From: Paenibacillus terrigena DSM 21567
Lineage (GTDB): Bacteria > Bacillota > Bacilli > Paenibacillales > Paenibacillaceae
Assembly: GCF_000374845.1 (NCBI RefSeq)
Contig: NZ_KB895413.1
Location: 496,001 to 560,000 of the forward strand
Reading direction: 5' to 3'
Length of the DNA: 64,000 nt
The notes under the pieces were generated by a model. The model was not told where the DNA came from and ran no database searches. It saw only the letters and a program-made list of their open reading frames with translations. Positions 17,485-25,952 of the stretch are shown piece after piece. Each line of letters starts with the position of its first letter. The stretch's first letter is position 1. Position numbers and translations under genes: made by a program.

Positions 17485-17513
17485 TTGTCACGATTTCGTG
17501 ACTATGGTAAAAT
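17485..17513 (+). promoter_or_regulatory. SigA promoter with overlapping palindromic operator
   Basis: TTGTCA at 17485-17490 and TAAAAT at 17508-17513 are spaced 17 bases apart. GTCACGATTTCGTGAC (17487-17502) is a perfect 7+2+7 palindrome inside the promoter, a layout that fits repression. The gene starts at 17559. Confidence 0.6.
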
Positions 17514-17558
17514 TTTCATGTTCTATTACCATTACTTGGAACGATCATGGAGGAGTTT

Positions 17559-18143
17559 ATGGGGCATCTGTTGTGTTATCAAGTCATTTTGTCGAATGGA
17601 GAAAGACTGTGGCCCGCATCCATTTTTCCTACCCAGGAGGAGAATGCAGCGTTAATAGATTTGCTGACAGTTCGTCAATGTGTAGAACGTGATGGAGAAG
17701 TTAGTATTTCTGTTATTGCTTACGATCCGCAAGGGGAAAGGTTGCAAGGCCATACACGGGTATATGCGCAAAATGAGCTCTCGATCATTCAAGGTCCTAT
17801 TCCGTCCTACCCCCCGAATGGCATCAGCGTCAATGAAGTGTTCGGCTTATCGGAAGCGGCCCGGTTGTGGGGGATTGAAGGCGGGGGTGCGACCATTCGC
17901 AAAGCGCTAGAGCGAGGGGAATTTAGCCCGAGCGAGATTCGTAAATCAGATGGCATATTACTTGTGACTTTTTCTGGCATGCAACGTAGATACAATGCAG
18001 TGATGAAAAACCAATGGATGGAAATACATACGTACTTCGTTCAGGAAGGTGCTATTCTCGAAGAACCTGTGTATCATCAGGGATCCAGTATGGAATCTTT
18101 ATCGACCATCGCAAGGCGCCATCGTAAGGCAACGGAAGTCTAG
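17559..18143 (+). CDS. Protein with excisionase/HTH-like domain, head of the XpaC-TelA operon
   Basis: 194 residues from ATG 17559 (GGAGG five bases upstream; ATG 17547 lies in that site). Residues about 2-75 form a beta-rich region. Residues about 92-145 contain VNEVFGLSEAARLWGIEGGG followed by ATIRKALERGEF, which looks like a MerR/excisionase-type winged helix that reads a repeat or operator. I do not recognise the family. It sits 50 bases before the XpaC-like gene under a promoter with a palindrome, so autoregulation is plausible but inferred. Confidence 0.6.
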   Translation: MGHLLCYQVILSNGERLWPASIFPTQEENAALIDLLTVRQCVERDGEVSISVIAYDPQGERLQGHTRVYAQNELSIIQGPIPSYPPNGISVNEVFGLSEAARLWGIEGGGATIRKALERGEFSPSEIRKSDGILLVTFSGMQRRYNAVMKNQWMEIHTYFVQEGAILEEPVYHQGSSMESLSTIARRHRKATEV

Positions 18144-18192
18144 CATATTTGAAGTTAACCCATCCTGAAGAAAGGCAGAGGAGGATTGAATA

Positions 18193-18930
18193 TTGTCGAG
18201 TACAAATATCATTAAACTCATTGGTCTTATGGTTAGCGTAGCTGCTGTGAACATCCTCGTGCTCTCACCAGGATTTTTAGGTGTTCAGATTGGAGCAAGC
18301 GCCCTATCCACAGCAACGGGAGTCACCTTATTGTTTGCCAGCGCAGGTGCTCTTATCTATGGCATTTATCATTTATTGTTCAAGAAACCTGTTATTATCC
18401 CTGTTAAGGAAATCAAAACGCACGAAGAATATGTCGATAATTTATCTCGATATCGCCATGTCAAAGGAATAGAAAGCGATATGAACCTAGCCTTAGAGCA
18501 AATGGAGCGGCTGCAGAAGCGGAAGAGTACCTTGCTCCAGGTTCTGAAGCAGCGATTTGAAGAGACGGAGTTGAGCTTTAAGAAGTTCGCAGCCGTATCC
18601 CAAGCCGCCCAGAATCTATTCTATCTGAACATCAGGAATATATTGAACATCCTTAACGTCTTTGATGAATCGGAATATAATCGTATGATTCAACGCAAGT
18701 CATCCAGTTTCTCCACTGAACTTCTCCAGAAAAAAGCGAACGTGTATAACGATTACCTCACATCCATGAAGAGCTCCATTGCGAATAACGAAGAAATTCT
18801 AGTAAAGCTCGATCAACTCCTCTTAGAAATTTCCAGCCTAGATCAAATTGAGCCCGGTGAAATTGAACAACTGTCCTGCATGCAGGAATTGGACGCATTA
18901 ATCAAGCAGACCAAATACTATAAATCGTGA
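18193..18930 (+). CDS. xpaC: XpaC-family protein (5-bromo-4-chloroindolyl phosphate hydrolysis family)
   Basis: 245 residues from TTG 18193 (GGAGGA upstream). Two membrane helices (about 7-26 and 37-60) are followed by a cytoplasmic coiled-coil region to residue 240. The pattern of LFYLNIRNILNILNVFDESE and the YNDYLTSMKS stretch match XpaC, which in Bacillus subtilis lies beside yaaN (telA). The family name comes from a screen on a chromogenic substrate; the true function is unknown. Only a 12-base gap separates it from the VWA fusion, so the two are co-transcribed. Confidence 0.72.
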   Translation: MSSTNIIKLIGLMVSVAAVNILVLSPGFLGVQIGASALSTATGVTLLFASAGALIYGIYHLLFKKPVIIPVKEIKTHEEYVDNLSRYRHVKGIESDMNLALEQMERLQKRKSTLLQVLKQRFEETELSFKKFAAVSQAAQNLFYLNIRNILNILNVFDESEYNRMIQRKSSSFSTELLQKKANVYNDYLTSMKSSIANNEEILVKLDQLLLEISSLDQIEPGEIEQLSCMQELDALIKQTKYYKS

Positions 18931-18942
18931 GAGGTGCAGCGA

Positions 18943-20628
18943 ATGACTGGAAAGAGTAAGTTTCTATTATCTGTCTTTATTTTGGTAGTTGTATTTATCC
19001 TTGTCTATCTTGGGGTGAACTTTACCTCGAACTTGGGCAAAACGAAATCTCAGGTTACTACGGAAGACGCAAGCAAGCAGCTCAACAAGCTCTACAACAA
19101 CATATCTGTGACGACCGATACCCCGGTAAAAGGTCAAATCGATATCAATCCTGCGGATATTGGGGAGACGCTGCCGGATATTTCGAAGTTTCCGGTTACA
19201 GTGAACAATACGACCAATAATTTCGTTGAAATATTCTCTTCGACGGAAAAGTCAGGAACAGGGATGGATAGTTGGCTAGCGGATGTTGCAACAGAATTCA
19301 ATCAGGCGAATATCCAAGTGAACGGGAAGCCCGTCTCCGTCAAAATTCGTAATATTGCGTCTGGTACAGCTGCCGATTATATTAAATCCGGCAAATATAT
19401 TCCTGATGCTTATACCCCTTCGAATGAGTTATGGGGCGAAATGGTCAAGGCGAGTGGGGTTAAGACGCAGCTTATAACCAAGCGGCTTGTTGGCAACGTT
19501 CCTGGGATTGTGATTACGAAAGCCAAGAATGATGCGCTTGTCGCTTCTTATGGATCTGTGAATGTTAAGACCGTGACGGAAGCGATCGCGAATAATGAAT
19601 TCGCAATGGGCTATACGGATCCTTTTGCAAGCTCAACAGGGCTGAACTTCCTGATCACAGCCCTTAATACGTTTGACAGCTCGAATATTCTAAGTGAAAA
19701 AGCGATCCAAGGCTTCGAGAAATTCCAAGCGAATGTGCCTTTTCTAGCCTCGACCACGATTCAAATGCGCGATGCAGCGAAGTCCGGAATGTTAGATGGG
19801 TTCGTGCTCGAATATCAGTCTTACCTGAACACAGCTGATTTGAAGAGCGGGTACGTATTTACCCCCTTTGGGATGAGACATGACAGTCCGTTATACGCGC
19901 TTGGCGATCTCCCGAAGGACAAAATTGATCTTATTAAGAAATTTGCTGAATTTGTGACGCAAGACAAATATCAGAAGATGGCGCAAGACAAAGGATTCAA
20001 TCAATTAAATGATTATAAATCCGAAATTGCAGTCGTGGAGGGTGGACTTCTCTCCTCCGCACAGAAGGTATGGAAAGAGAAGAAAAACGGAAGTAAACCG
20101 ATTGCCGCTGTGTTCGTAACGGATGTCTCGGGCAGCATGGCCGGAGAACCGATTAATCGATTAAAGGAATCGTTACTCAAAGGACAAAAGTATCTAGGAA
20201 AAGACAATAGCATCGGGCTTGTCTCTTATTCTAATGATGTCACGATTAATCTGCCAATTAAGAAGTATGACACGACACAGCAGTCGATGTTCGTTGGAGC
20301 GGTAGAGAGTCTACAAGCAGATGGCGGTACGGCTACATTCGACGGCATTATCGTTGCGTTAAAAATGCTCCAGGATGAGAAAGCCGTAAATCCATCGATT
20401 AAGCCGATGATCTTCGTGCTGAGTGATGGGGAGACCAATCGCGGGAATTCCCTCAAAGATATCAAGGATCTGATTGCAACCTACAAAGTGCCGATCTACA
20501 CCATTGGCTACAATGCCGATATTCAAGCGCTGCAGAGCATATCGAGCATTAATGAAGCAGCGAGTATTAATGCCGATACCGATGATGTTGTCTATAAAAT
20601 TGCAAACCTGTTTAACGTTCAAATGTAA
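18943..20628 (+). CDS. Membrane-anchored solute-binding-like / von Willebrand factor A fusion protein
   Basis: 561 residues from ATG 18943 (GAGAGGTG upstream). One membrane anchor (residues 8-28) is followed by an outside part. Residues about 75-365 resemble a periplasmic binding protein of the molybdate/phosphate type (FSSTEKSGTGMDSWLADVA, ASGTAADYIKSGKY). Residues about 385-560 are a VWA domain with a complete MIDAS: DVSGSM, Thr in DGGTATFDG and Asp in VLSDGET. Such a fusion binds a ligand and, via metal-dependent contacts, a partner protein. It lies between XpaC and TelA, which suggests one envelope complex. Confidence 0.85.
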   Translation: MTGKSKFLLSVFILVVVFILVYLGVNFTSNLGKTKSQVTTEDASKQLNKLYNNISVTTDTPVKGQIDINPADIGETLPDISKFPVTVNNTTNNFVEIFSSTEKSGTGMDSWLADVATEFNQANIQVNGKPVSVKIRNIASGTAADYIKSGKYIPDAYTPSNELWGEMVKASGVKTQLITKRLVGNVPGIVITKAKNDALVASYGSVNVKTVTEAIANNEFAMGYTDPFASSTGLNFLITALNTFDSSNILSEKAIQGFEKFQANVPFLASTTIQMRDAAKSGMLDGFVLEYQSYLNTADLKSGYVFTPFGMRHDSPLYALGDLPKDKIDLIKKFAEFVTQDKYQKMAQDKGFNQLNDYKSEIAVVEGGLLSSAQKVWKEKKNGSKPIAAVFVTDVSGSMAGEPINRLKESLLKGQKYLGKDNSIGLVSYSNDVTINLPIKKYDTTQQSMFVGAVESLQADGGTATFDGIIVALKMLQDEKAVNPSIKPMIFVLSDGETNRGNSLKDIKDLIATYKVPIYTIGYNADIQALQSISSINEAASINADTDDVVYKIANLFNVQM

Positions 20629-20654
20629 CTTTTTATAATCAAAGGAGGATTCCT

Positions 20655-21794
20655 ATGTCATTTTCGATGGAAGTCGTAAACCCGGAAGAAATTCAAGCAG
20701 CGATCGAGCAAGAGGTTAAACCCGTTCCCGAGGAAGTCGCGAAGCTACAAGCATTGGCTGATTCCAATGTTGCCTCCATTATGTCGTTAGATCTGGATTC
20801 ACTGGAGAAGCGAAAAGAGATCTTGCAATCGATCGATACGTTCGGGATGAATACGATGCGAACCTCTTCGAATAAAAACAATCTGCTTCAGGTATCGGTA
20901 GGTAACTTGTCCAAAACGGGAGACGACGGCGGTCAAGTCGCCAAAGGATTAACCGAGCTGCATATGCAACTAAAAGATCTCGACCCCAGCGTCATTGATT
21001 TTACGAAAACGGGATTTCTCGGTAAGCTATTCAATCCGTTACGCGCATATTTTCTGAAGTATGAAAAAGCCGATGCGATGATCGCCGATATTGTCGTCTC
21101 GTTAGATAAAGGTAAAACGACCTTGAAGAATGACAATACGACGCTTGAAATTGAGCAGCAGGCGCTGCGCGATCTGACGAAGAAGCTTCAGAAGGAAATC
21201 GAGCTCGGTACATTAATGGATGCATCGATTGAAGCACAGATCGAAGCGGCCAAGGCACGGAATGAAGACCCGGATAAAATTCGCTTCATCACCGAAGAAG
21301 TGCTGTTCCCACTTCGTCAACGGGTCATGGATATGCAGCAAATGATGGTCGTCAATCAGCAGGGGATAATGGCAATTGAAGTGGTCACCCGCAACAACAA
21401 AGAATTGATTCGCGGTGTCGACAGAGCCAAGAACGTGACCATCTCGGCCTTGAAAATTTCTGTAACGGTTGCGAGCGCACTCTACAATCAGAAGATCGTC
21501 TTGAAGAAGATTGAGCTTCTCAACCAAACGACCAATGAACTGATTGCCGGCACATCGAGGATGCTCAAAGATCAAGGGGCTCAAATCCATAAACAAGCGC
21601 TCGAAGCCAATATCAATGTGGAGACGTTGAAACAAGCATTTACGGATGTGTTATCGGCGCTAGATTCCATCAGCACCTACAAACAGGAAGCACTGCCGAA
21701 GATGCGAGAGACGATCAGCCAGTTCCGGGAACTAGCAGACACCGGGGAACAGCAGATTCAGCGCTTGGAGAAGGGGCATAAGTTGGGGTTATAA
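20655..21794 (+). CDS. telA: Toxic anion resistance (TelA/KlaA) family protein
   Basis: 379 residues, almost entirely helical and charged, without membrane segments. The blocks LTELHMQLKDLDPSVIDF, GFLGKLFNPLRAYFLKYEKA and LRQRVMDMQQMM are diagnostic of the TelA family (YaaN in Bacillus subtilis). Members are linked to tellurite, nisin or envelope stress, with no established reaction. AAAGGAGGATTCCT precedes the ATG. It ends the 17559-21794 operon before a terminator. Confidence 0.92.
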   Translation: MSFSMEVVNPEEIQAAIEQEVKPVPEEVAKLQALADSNVASIMSLDLDSLEKRKEILQSIDTFGMNTMRTSSNKNNLLQVSVGNLSKTGDDGGQVAKGLTELHMQLKDLDPSVIDFTKTGFLGKLFNPLRAYFLKYEKADAMIADIVVSLDKGKTTLKNDNTTLEIEQQALRDLTKKLQKEIELGTLMDASIEAQIEAAKARNEDPDKIRFITEEVLFPLRQRVMDMQQMMVVNQQGIMAIEVVTRNNKELIRGVDRAKNVTISALKISVTVASALYNQKIVLKKIELLNQTTNELIAGTSRMLKDQGAQIHKQALEANINVETLKQAFTDVLSALDSISTYKQEALPKMRETISQFRELADTGEQQIQRLEKGHKLGL

Positions 21795-21813
21795 AGATTT
21801 ATGAATGAACAGG

Positions 21814-21850
21814 AGGCTTCTGCTGAATGAATCGGCGGGAGCCTTTTTTT
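21814..21850 (+). terminator. Terminator of the TelA operon
   Basis: AGGCTTCTGC pairs with GCGGGAGCCT through G-U pairs and one mismatch, followed by a run of seven T. Confidence 0.8.
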
Positions 21851-21965
21851 CGCATATATGTTGCTTAGCACCCGTAAAATTCTCCATTTCATCGTACGTG
21901 GAAATTGCGATAAGAAAAATGGTGGGCTAAAATGTTTTTAGCTAAGATGGGGACGGTGAGATGGC

Positions 21966-22157
21966 TTGGTTGAGATAGAAAAGAACTTTAAACATAATGA
22001 ATATGTATCGCTCGAAGGAATGTGTTTCAAACTTCGAGAAATTGAGCATATCAGTAACCAAGCAAATGATTGGGAATTAAGACTGCAGTTTATCGAATCC
22101 CACATGATTCTTGTAGCGGCAAGCGGTCAAGGTTGGCTAACGATGCTTCGAAGATAG
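21966..22157 (+). CDS. Small hypothetical protein
   Basis: 63 residues from a TTG (GGTGAG upstream) with a balanced, charged composition (MVEIEKNFKHNEYVSLEGMC). I know no relatives. It stands alone between the TelA terminator and a decayed integrase. It could be real, a remnant, or chance; codon use is not strange. Confidence 0.35.
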   Translation: MVEIEKNFKHNEYVSLEGMCFKLREIEHISNQANDWELRLQFIESHMILVAASGQGWLTMLRR

Positions 22158-22322
22158 AACTTCTAATAAAGGAGCACGGCGTCTCATTCTACCTATAAGG
22201 TAGTCCACACATTGAGTCATCATCGGCAGCAAGTTAAATCAGGAATGGGACATCCAATCGAAAGGGATAGCGAGTTGACGAGCGGATATCCCCCTAGGCT
22301 CCACCATAAAACAACCGCGTAA

Positions 22323-22349
22323 CGCTTGGGTTCCCAAGCGTTTTTTTGT
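22323..22349 (+). terminator. Strong terminator downstream of a CTCCACCA end
   Basis: CGCTTGG and CCAAGCG, with AACG/CGTT flanks, form a hairpin followed by seven T. Just upstream (about 22300-22310) the sequence GGCTCCACCA looks like the 3' end of a tRNA-like or tmRNA gene, but no T-arm is present before it, so no RNA gene is called. Confidence 0.7.
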
Positions 22350-22384
22350 TTTTTATGGAGGAAGAGAAGTATGAATATAGTACA

Positions 22385-22585
22385 TAATGTGATTAATTTT
22401 ATGGTCTCTTTGTGGACATCAGGTAAAACATGGCTATACATATCCAGAGTGGTTCGGATATCGGCATGACCAAGATCTCTGTGACAATTTTTGGGTTTGT
22501 GTTCTGGCTTAACATGAGTGTTGCAACGGTATGCCTAATCTCATGAAAACGAATCTTTGTTACATTTGGCTTTTACCAGTAAAAT
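22385..22585 (-). pseudogene. Tyrosine recombinase (phage/ICE integrase), C-terminal remnant
   Basis: Two minus-strand frames join into a canonical catalytic end: KIRFHEIRHTVATLMLSQNT, NPKIVT, then after a frameshift DLGHADIRTTLDMYSHVLPD and VHKETIKLI. The HxxR, the GHA His and the catalytic Tyr of MYSHV are all visible. The N-terminal two thirds are gone. It marks the former end of an integrated element, next to the CTCCACCA-plus-terminator sequence at 22300-22349 that could be its attachment site. Confidence 0.82.
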
Positions 22586-22770
22586 ACACGAAGTAAGTTC
22601 CATGTATTTGAGTTCAAACATAGACAAGTCTGAAACCAATCAAATACTGTTTTTGCGCAAGAGCACAATGACGCCCCTTATTATTACTCATTATGCAGTA
22701 TAATTGTAACTTCTTCGAATCTTTTTAACTTATTAATTGAAGTATTAAATGTTATTTGGATTGGCAATTG
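22586..22770. other. Non-coding AT-rich stretch
   Basis: No gene, hairpin or repeat is supported here. It is probably the rest of the decayed integrase element and the promoter region of the next regulator. Confidence 0.5.
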
Positions 22771-22814
22771 TTTTCACACAATTTCACATAATTTTTTAAT
22801 AATTTTGCGATAAT
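22771..22814 (+). promoter_or_regulatory. Tandem CssR-like boxes and -10 element
   Basis: TTTTCACA (22771-22778) and ATTTCACA (22781-22788) are direct repeats exactly 10 bp apart, followed by GATAAT at 22809-22814. This resembles the tandem octamers upstream of CssR-controlled htrA-type genes. The regulator encoded 43 bases downstream is CssR-like, so autoregulation is likely. Confidence 0.5.
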
Positions 22815-22856
22815 CATTTGTTAGACTAGGCACAGTGAGATGAAGGAGATCATGCG

Positions 22857-23537
22857 ATGTACACAATTTACCTTGTTGAGGATGATATGAACTTGAATCA
22901 GATTCTTGCTTATTACTTGAAGCAGGAAGGCTGGCAGGTTAGCAGTTTTAAGGATGGTGAAGAAGCGCGGCGAATGATTCAGCAAAAGCCGGATATGTGG
23001 ATTCTGGACATTATGCTCCCTGGAATGGACGGCTATCAGTTGCTGAAAGAAATTAAAAAGGACAATAACGGCACGCCAATCATTTTTATTTCCGCCAGAG
23101 ATGCTGATCTGGATAGAATTGTTGGTCTGGAGCTTGGGAGCGATGACTATTTGTCTAAACCATTCCTGCCTCGTGAATTAGTCATCCGTACCCGTAAGCT
23201 GTTGGATCGTGTCTATGGCCATCTCGTAAAGGAAATCGCACCGATTCATAGCATAGAGATCGCACCCTATGTCATCGAAGGTCAAGCTCGAATTGTGAAG
23301 TGCGGGTTGGATGGGACAATTGATCTAACATCAAAGGAATTTGATTTGTTAATGTATTTTGTCCTTCATATCGGACAACTGATACAGCGCGAGCAGGTTT
23401 TGAAGCAGGTTTGGGGAGATGACTACTACGGCACAGACCGTGTTGTCGATGATCTAATCCGGCGTTTGCGCAAAAAAATGCCGGAACTGCGGCTTGAAAC
23501 CGTATACGGCTCAGGCTATAGGCTGGTGAAGACATGA
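22857..23537 (+). CDS. OmpR-family response regulator, CssR-like
   Basis: 226 residues. The receiver opens MYTIYLVEDDMNLNQIL with the phospho-acceptor Asp in WILDIMLPGMDG and Lys in YLSKPFLP. The winged helix ends RLETVYGSGYRLVKT. GAAGGAG precedes the ATG. It overlaps the kinase start. The layout of the pair and the direct repeats upstream resemble CssRS, which senses secretion stress. Here the downstream genes encode transporter parts rather than HtrA proteases. Confidence 0.92.
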   Translation: MYTIYLVEDDMNLNQILAYYLKQEGWQVSSFKDGEEARRMIQQKPDMWILDIMLPGMDGYQLLKEIKKDNNGTPIIFISARDADLDRIVGLELGSDDYLSKPFLPRELVIRTRKLLDRVYGHLVKEIAPIHSIEIAPYVIEGQARIVKCGLDGTIDLTSKEFDLLMYFVLHIGQLIQREQVLKQVWGDDYYGTDRVVDDLIRRLRKKMPELRLETVYGSGYRLVKT

Positions 23538-25036
23538 AGCATTGGCCGATGGCAGTAAAAATCTGGACTGTATTTGCAGCAGTTATACTCTGTCTATTTT
23601 TAGCCGTATCGCTGTTGATGCCTTCTATGCTCAGAAGTTTTTTTACCGGGCAGATCTATGGGATGATTAAAGATTCGCAAAAGCTATTCGCTGGATTTAC
23701 GGTAAGCGAGGAAGATGGTAGCCTAGCCATCACGATCTCAGCCGATGGGAACGAGAAGAAATCTTTTCTGACGGTATCTATTGCTAAAAGGCCTAAGTTA
23801 GAAGTGGGCACTAACTCGGATATAAGTGCTCCGGCGACGCCATCACTTGGTAGAACAACTATCGTACACAGAGGAGCAGATATTAATCATTTGTTTTTCT
23901 ATAAGGATAAGTTAATTCCTGTGGTAGGCGGCATAGAATTGCCTGATTCTTTTATCCAGAAGCTCAAGCTGGAGATGGCATCGCAGAAGAATCCATCGGA
24001 GACTTATGAAGGGGAAATTAGCGGACAAAAAATATTATATATCATCCAAAAGTCGGAAGATCGTCAATCAGGCTCCCTAATCTCGTATACATGGAACAAT
24101 TATCGGGAGGAACAAATCGGAACGTTATTCCGAAATCTCAGTCTGCTGCTGATCGCTTTAATGCTGGTAAGCTGGCTTCCATGCATGTGGCTCGCTCGTT
24201 ATTTGTCCAAGCCGTTTTCTGTTATGGAAAAGCAGATAAACCGCATTGCGGAACATGATTGGCATGAGCCATTCGATATGGAACGGAAGGATGAAATCGG
24301 AAGACTAGCAACAGCTTTTGAGACGATGCGTCAGCGGCTCGTTCAACAGGATCAAGCACAGCAATCTTATTTGCAAAATACTTCCCATGAATTAAAAACG
24401 CCGGTGATGGTTATCCACAGCTATGCTCAATCGATTAAGGACGGTTTTTATCCTAAGGGATCTATTGAAAATAGTATTGAAACGATTATCTCAGAAGCAG
24501 AGCGCCTGGATAAGCAGATTCACAGCTTGCTGAGCTTGAACAGGCTGCAATACATCAGGTCCACATCCCGTCAATCAACGATGAAACCAATGGATATAAA
24601 GGAAGTGCTGGTGGATGTTGTAGAACGGCTTCGTTATCGGCGTCCGGAACTCAAATGGTCTGTTGAAATGCCCGTTTGGTTTATGAATGGAAACGAAGAA
24701 CAGTGGAAGGTGGTCTTCGAAAATATTATCGACAACCAAATCCGTTATGCTTCCAGCGAAATTTTGATTTCAGCGCAGAGGAGTACGACATCCCGGGCAT
24801 TAACGTTAGAAATATACAATGACGGTCCGCCTATGGAGGAGTCACTGCTTCAGGACGTGTTCGACCCTTTTAAAATGGGACCTCATGGTAGATTCGGGCT
24901 TGGCCTGGCGATAGTTAAGCAAATTTTAAATAACATTGGAGCGCAGATCGAGATTATTCATAAAAATAACGGGGTTGCATTCAGGCTGACGCTGCCAGAG
25001 GAGGATGCTGCTGATGTTCTTGGGAAAGATCGGTAA
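23534..25036 (+). CDS. Sensor histidine kinase, CssS-like
   Basis: 500 residues. Helices lie near 10-30 and 200-222, with a 170-residue outside domain without a known fold. HAMP (RYLSKPFSVMEKQINRIAEH) is followed by H-box NTSHELKTPVMVIHSY, N-box NIIDNQIRYASS, G1 YNDGPPM and G2 GRFGLGLAIVKQI. The end overlaps the first permease gene by 23 bases, which ties signalling to the transporter operon. Confidence 0.92.
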   Translation: MKHWPMAVKIWTVFAAVILCLFLAVSLLMPSMLRSFFTGQIYGMIKDSQKLFAGFTVSEEDGSLAITISADGNEKKSFLTVSIAKRPKLEVGTNSDISAPATPSLGRTTIVHRGADINHLFFYKDKLIPVVGGIELPDSFIQKLKLEMASQKNPSETYEGEISGQKILYIIQKSEDRQSGSLISYTWNNYREEQIGTLFRNLSLLLIALMLVSWLPCMWLARYLSKPFSVMEKQINRIAEHDWHEPFDMERKDEIGRLATAFETMRQRLVQQDQAQQSYLQNTSHELKTPVMVIHSYAQSIKDGFYPKGSIENSIETIISEAERLDKQIHSLLSLNRLQYIRSTSRQSTMKPMDIKEVLVDVVERLRYRRPELKWSVEMPVWFMNGNEEQWKVVFENIIDNQIRYASSEILISAQRSTTSRALTLEIYNDGPPMEESLLQDVFDPFKMGPHGRFGLGLAIVKQILNNIGAQIEIIHKNNGVAFRLTLPEEDAADVLGKDR

Positions 25037-25913
25037 TCTTAGACGCTGGGTTGTAAGAATGATCCGATCGGATGGGACACATGCCGCCATATTTCTGATC
25101 CCGAGCTTGGTGGGAGTAACTATTTTTTTCTTCCTGCCGTTTGGAATCGGGTTTTATTACTCGCTGGTGGATACACCGATTGACGGGAAGTTCGTAGGGA
25201 TTCGGAATTATGTTGATCTTCTTGGAAACAATTCTTTTCGCAGAGCGATATGGAACACGTTTTTGTTCACCGTCCTGTGCGTGCCCATGAATATGCTGCT
25301 ATCACTCCTTCTCGCTTCGTTGTTAAATGGGCGGGTGTTCGGCCAACGATGGTTTCGAATTGCGTTTTTATCGCCGCTTGTTATTCCGGTAGCATCCATT
25401 GTATTGATTTGGCAAATTTTTTTCGATTTGAATGGAATTCTGAACAATTGGATGAATGCATGGGGCGTGGCATCTAAGGATTGGATGGAGGGTGGTTCAG
25501 CGCTTTACATCGCGATCATGATCTATGTATGGAAAAATGTCGGCTATAACATGCTTTTGTTTCTCGCAGGGCTGCAAAACATTCCAATCGATCATTATGA
25601 AGCTGCGCGTATTGACGGCGCGGGAAGATGGAGGCAATGGCGATCCATTACGCTTGTCTATTTGACGCCCACGACTTTTTTCGTCTTTATCATGTCGATT
25701 ATCAATTCGTTTAAGGTGTTTCGAGAAACGTATATGCTCGCTGGCCCTTACCCGCATCCTAGCTTGTATATGCTTCAGCATTTTATGAACAACATGTTTC
25801 AACAGCTGGATTATCAGAAGATGACATCGGCTGCTTTTATGATGGCGACCGTAATCGTAATGTTAGTTATGATCCTCTTTATGGTGGAACGGCGCTTTAG
25901 TCGTTGGCTCTAG
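25014..25913 (+). CDS. ABC transporter permease, MalF type (carbohydrate family 1)
   Basis: 299 residues from ATG 25014 (AGAGGAGG at the right distance; ATG 25005 abuts it). Six membrane helices. The cytoplasmic EAA loop reads EAARIDGAGRWRQWRSITLVYL, the contact site for an ATPase subunit. This is a sugar-uptake permease by sequence. No ATP-binding gene lies in the run, so it must borrow a shared MsmX-type ATPase or work otherwise. The last gene of the run (29452) is a matching binding protein. Confidence 0.9.
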   Translation: MFLGKIGNLRRWVVRMIRSDGTHAAIFLIPSLVGVTIFFFLPFGIGFYYSLVDTPIDGKFVGIRNYVDLLGNNSFRRAIWNTFLFTVLCVPMNMLLSLLLASLLNGRVFGQRWFRIAFLSPLVIPVASIVLIWQIFFDLNGILNNWMNAWGVASKDWMEGGSALYIAIMIYVWKNVGYNMLLFLAGLQNIPIDHYEAARIDGAGRWRQWRSITLVYLTPTTFFVFIMSIINSFKVFRETYMLAGPYPHPSLYMLQHFMNNMFQQLDYQKMTSAAFMMATVIVMLVMILFMVERRFSRWL

Positions 25914-25952
25914 TCGCATGACAACTAGATTCGTGGAAGGAGTGATAGATGG

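Noticed and set aside
22160-22320. Possible tmRNA or tRNA gene ending in GGCTCCACCA
   Set aside because: No T-arm (GGTTCGA-type) precedes the CCA, and no acceptor partner is visible upstream; only the end resembles an RNA gene.
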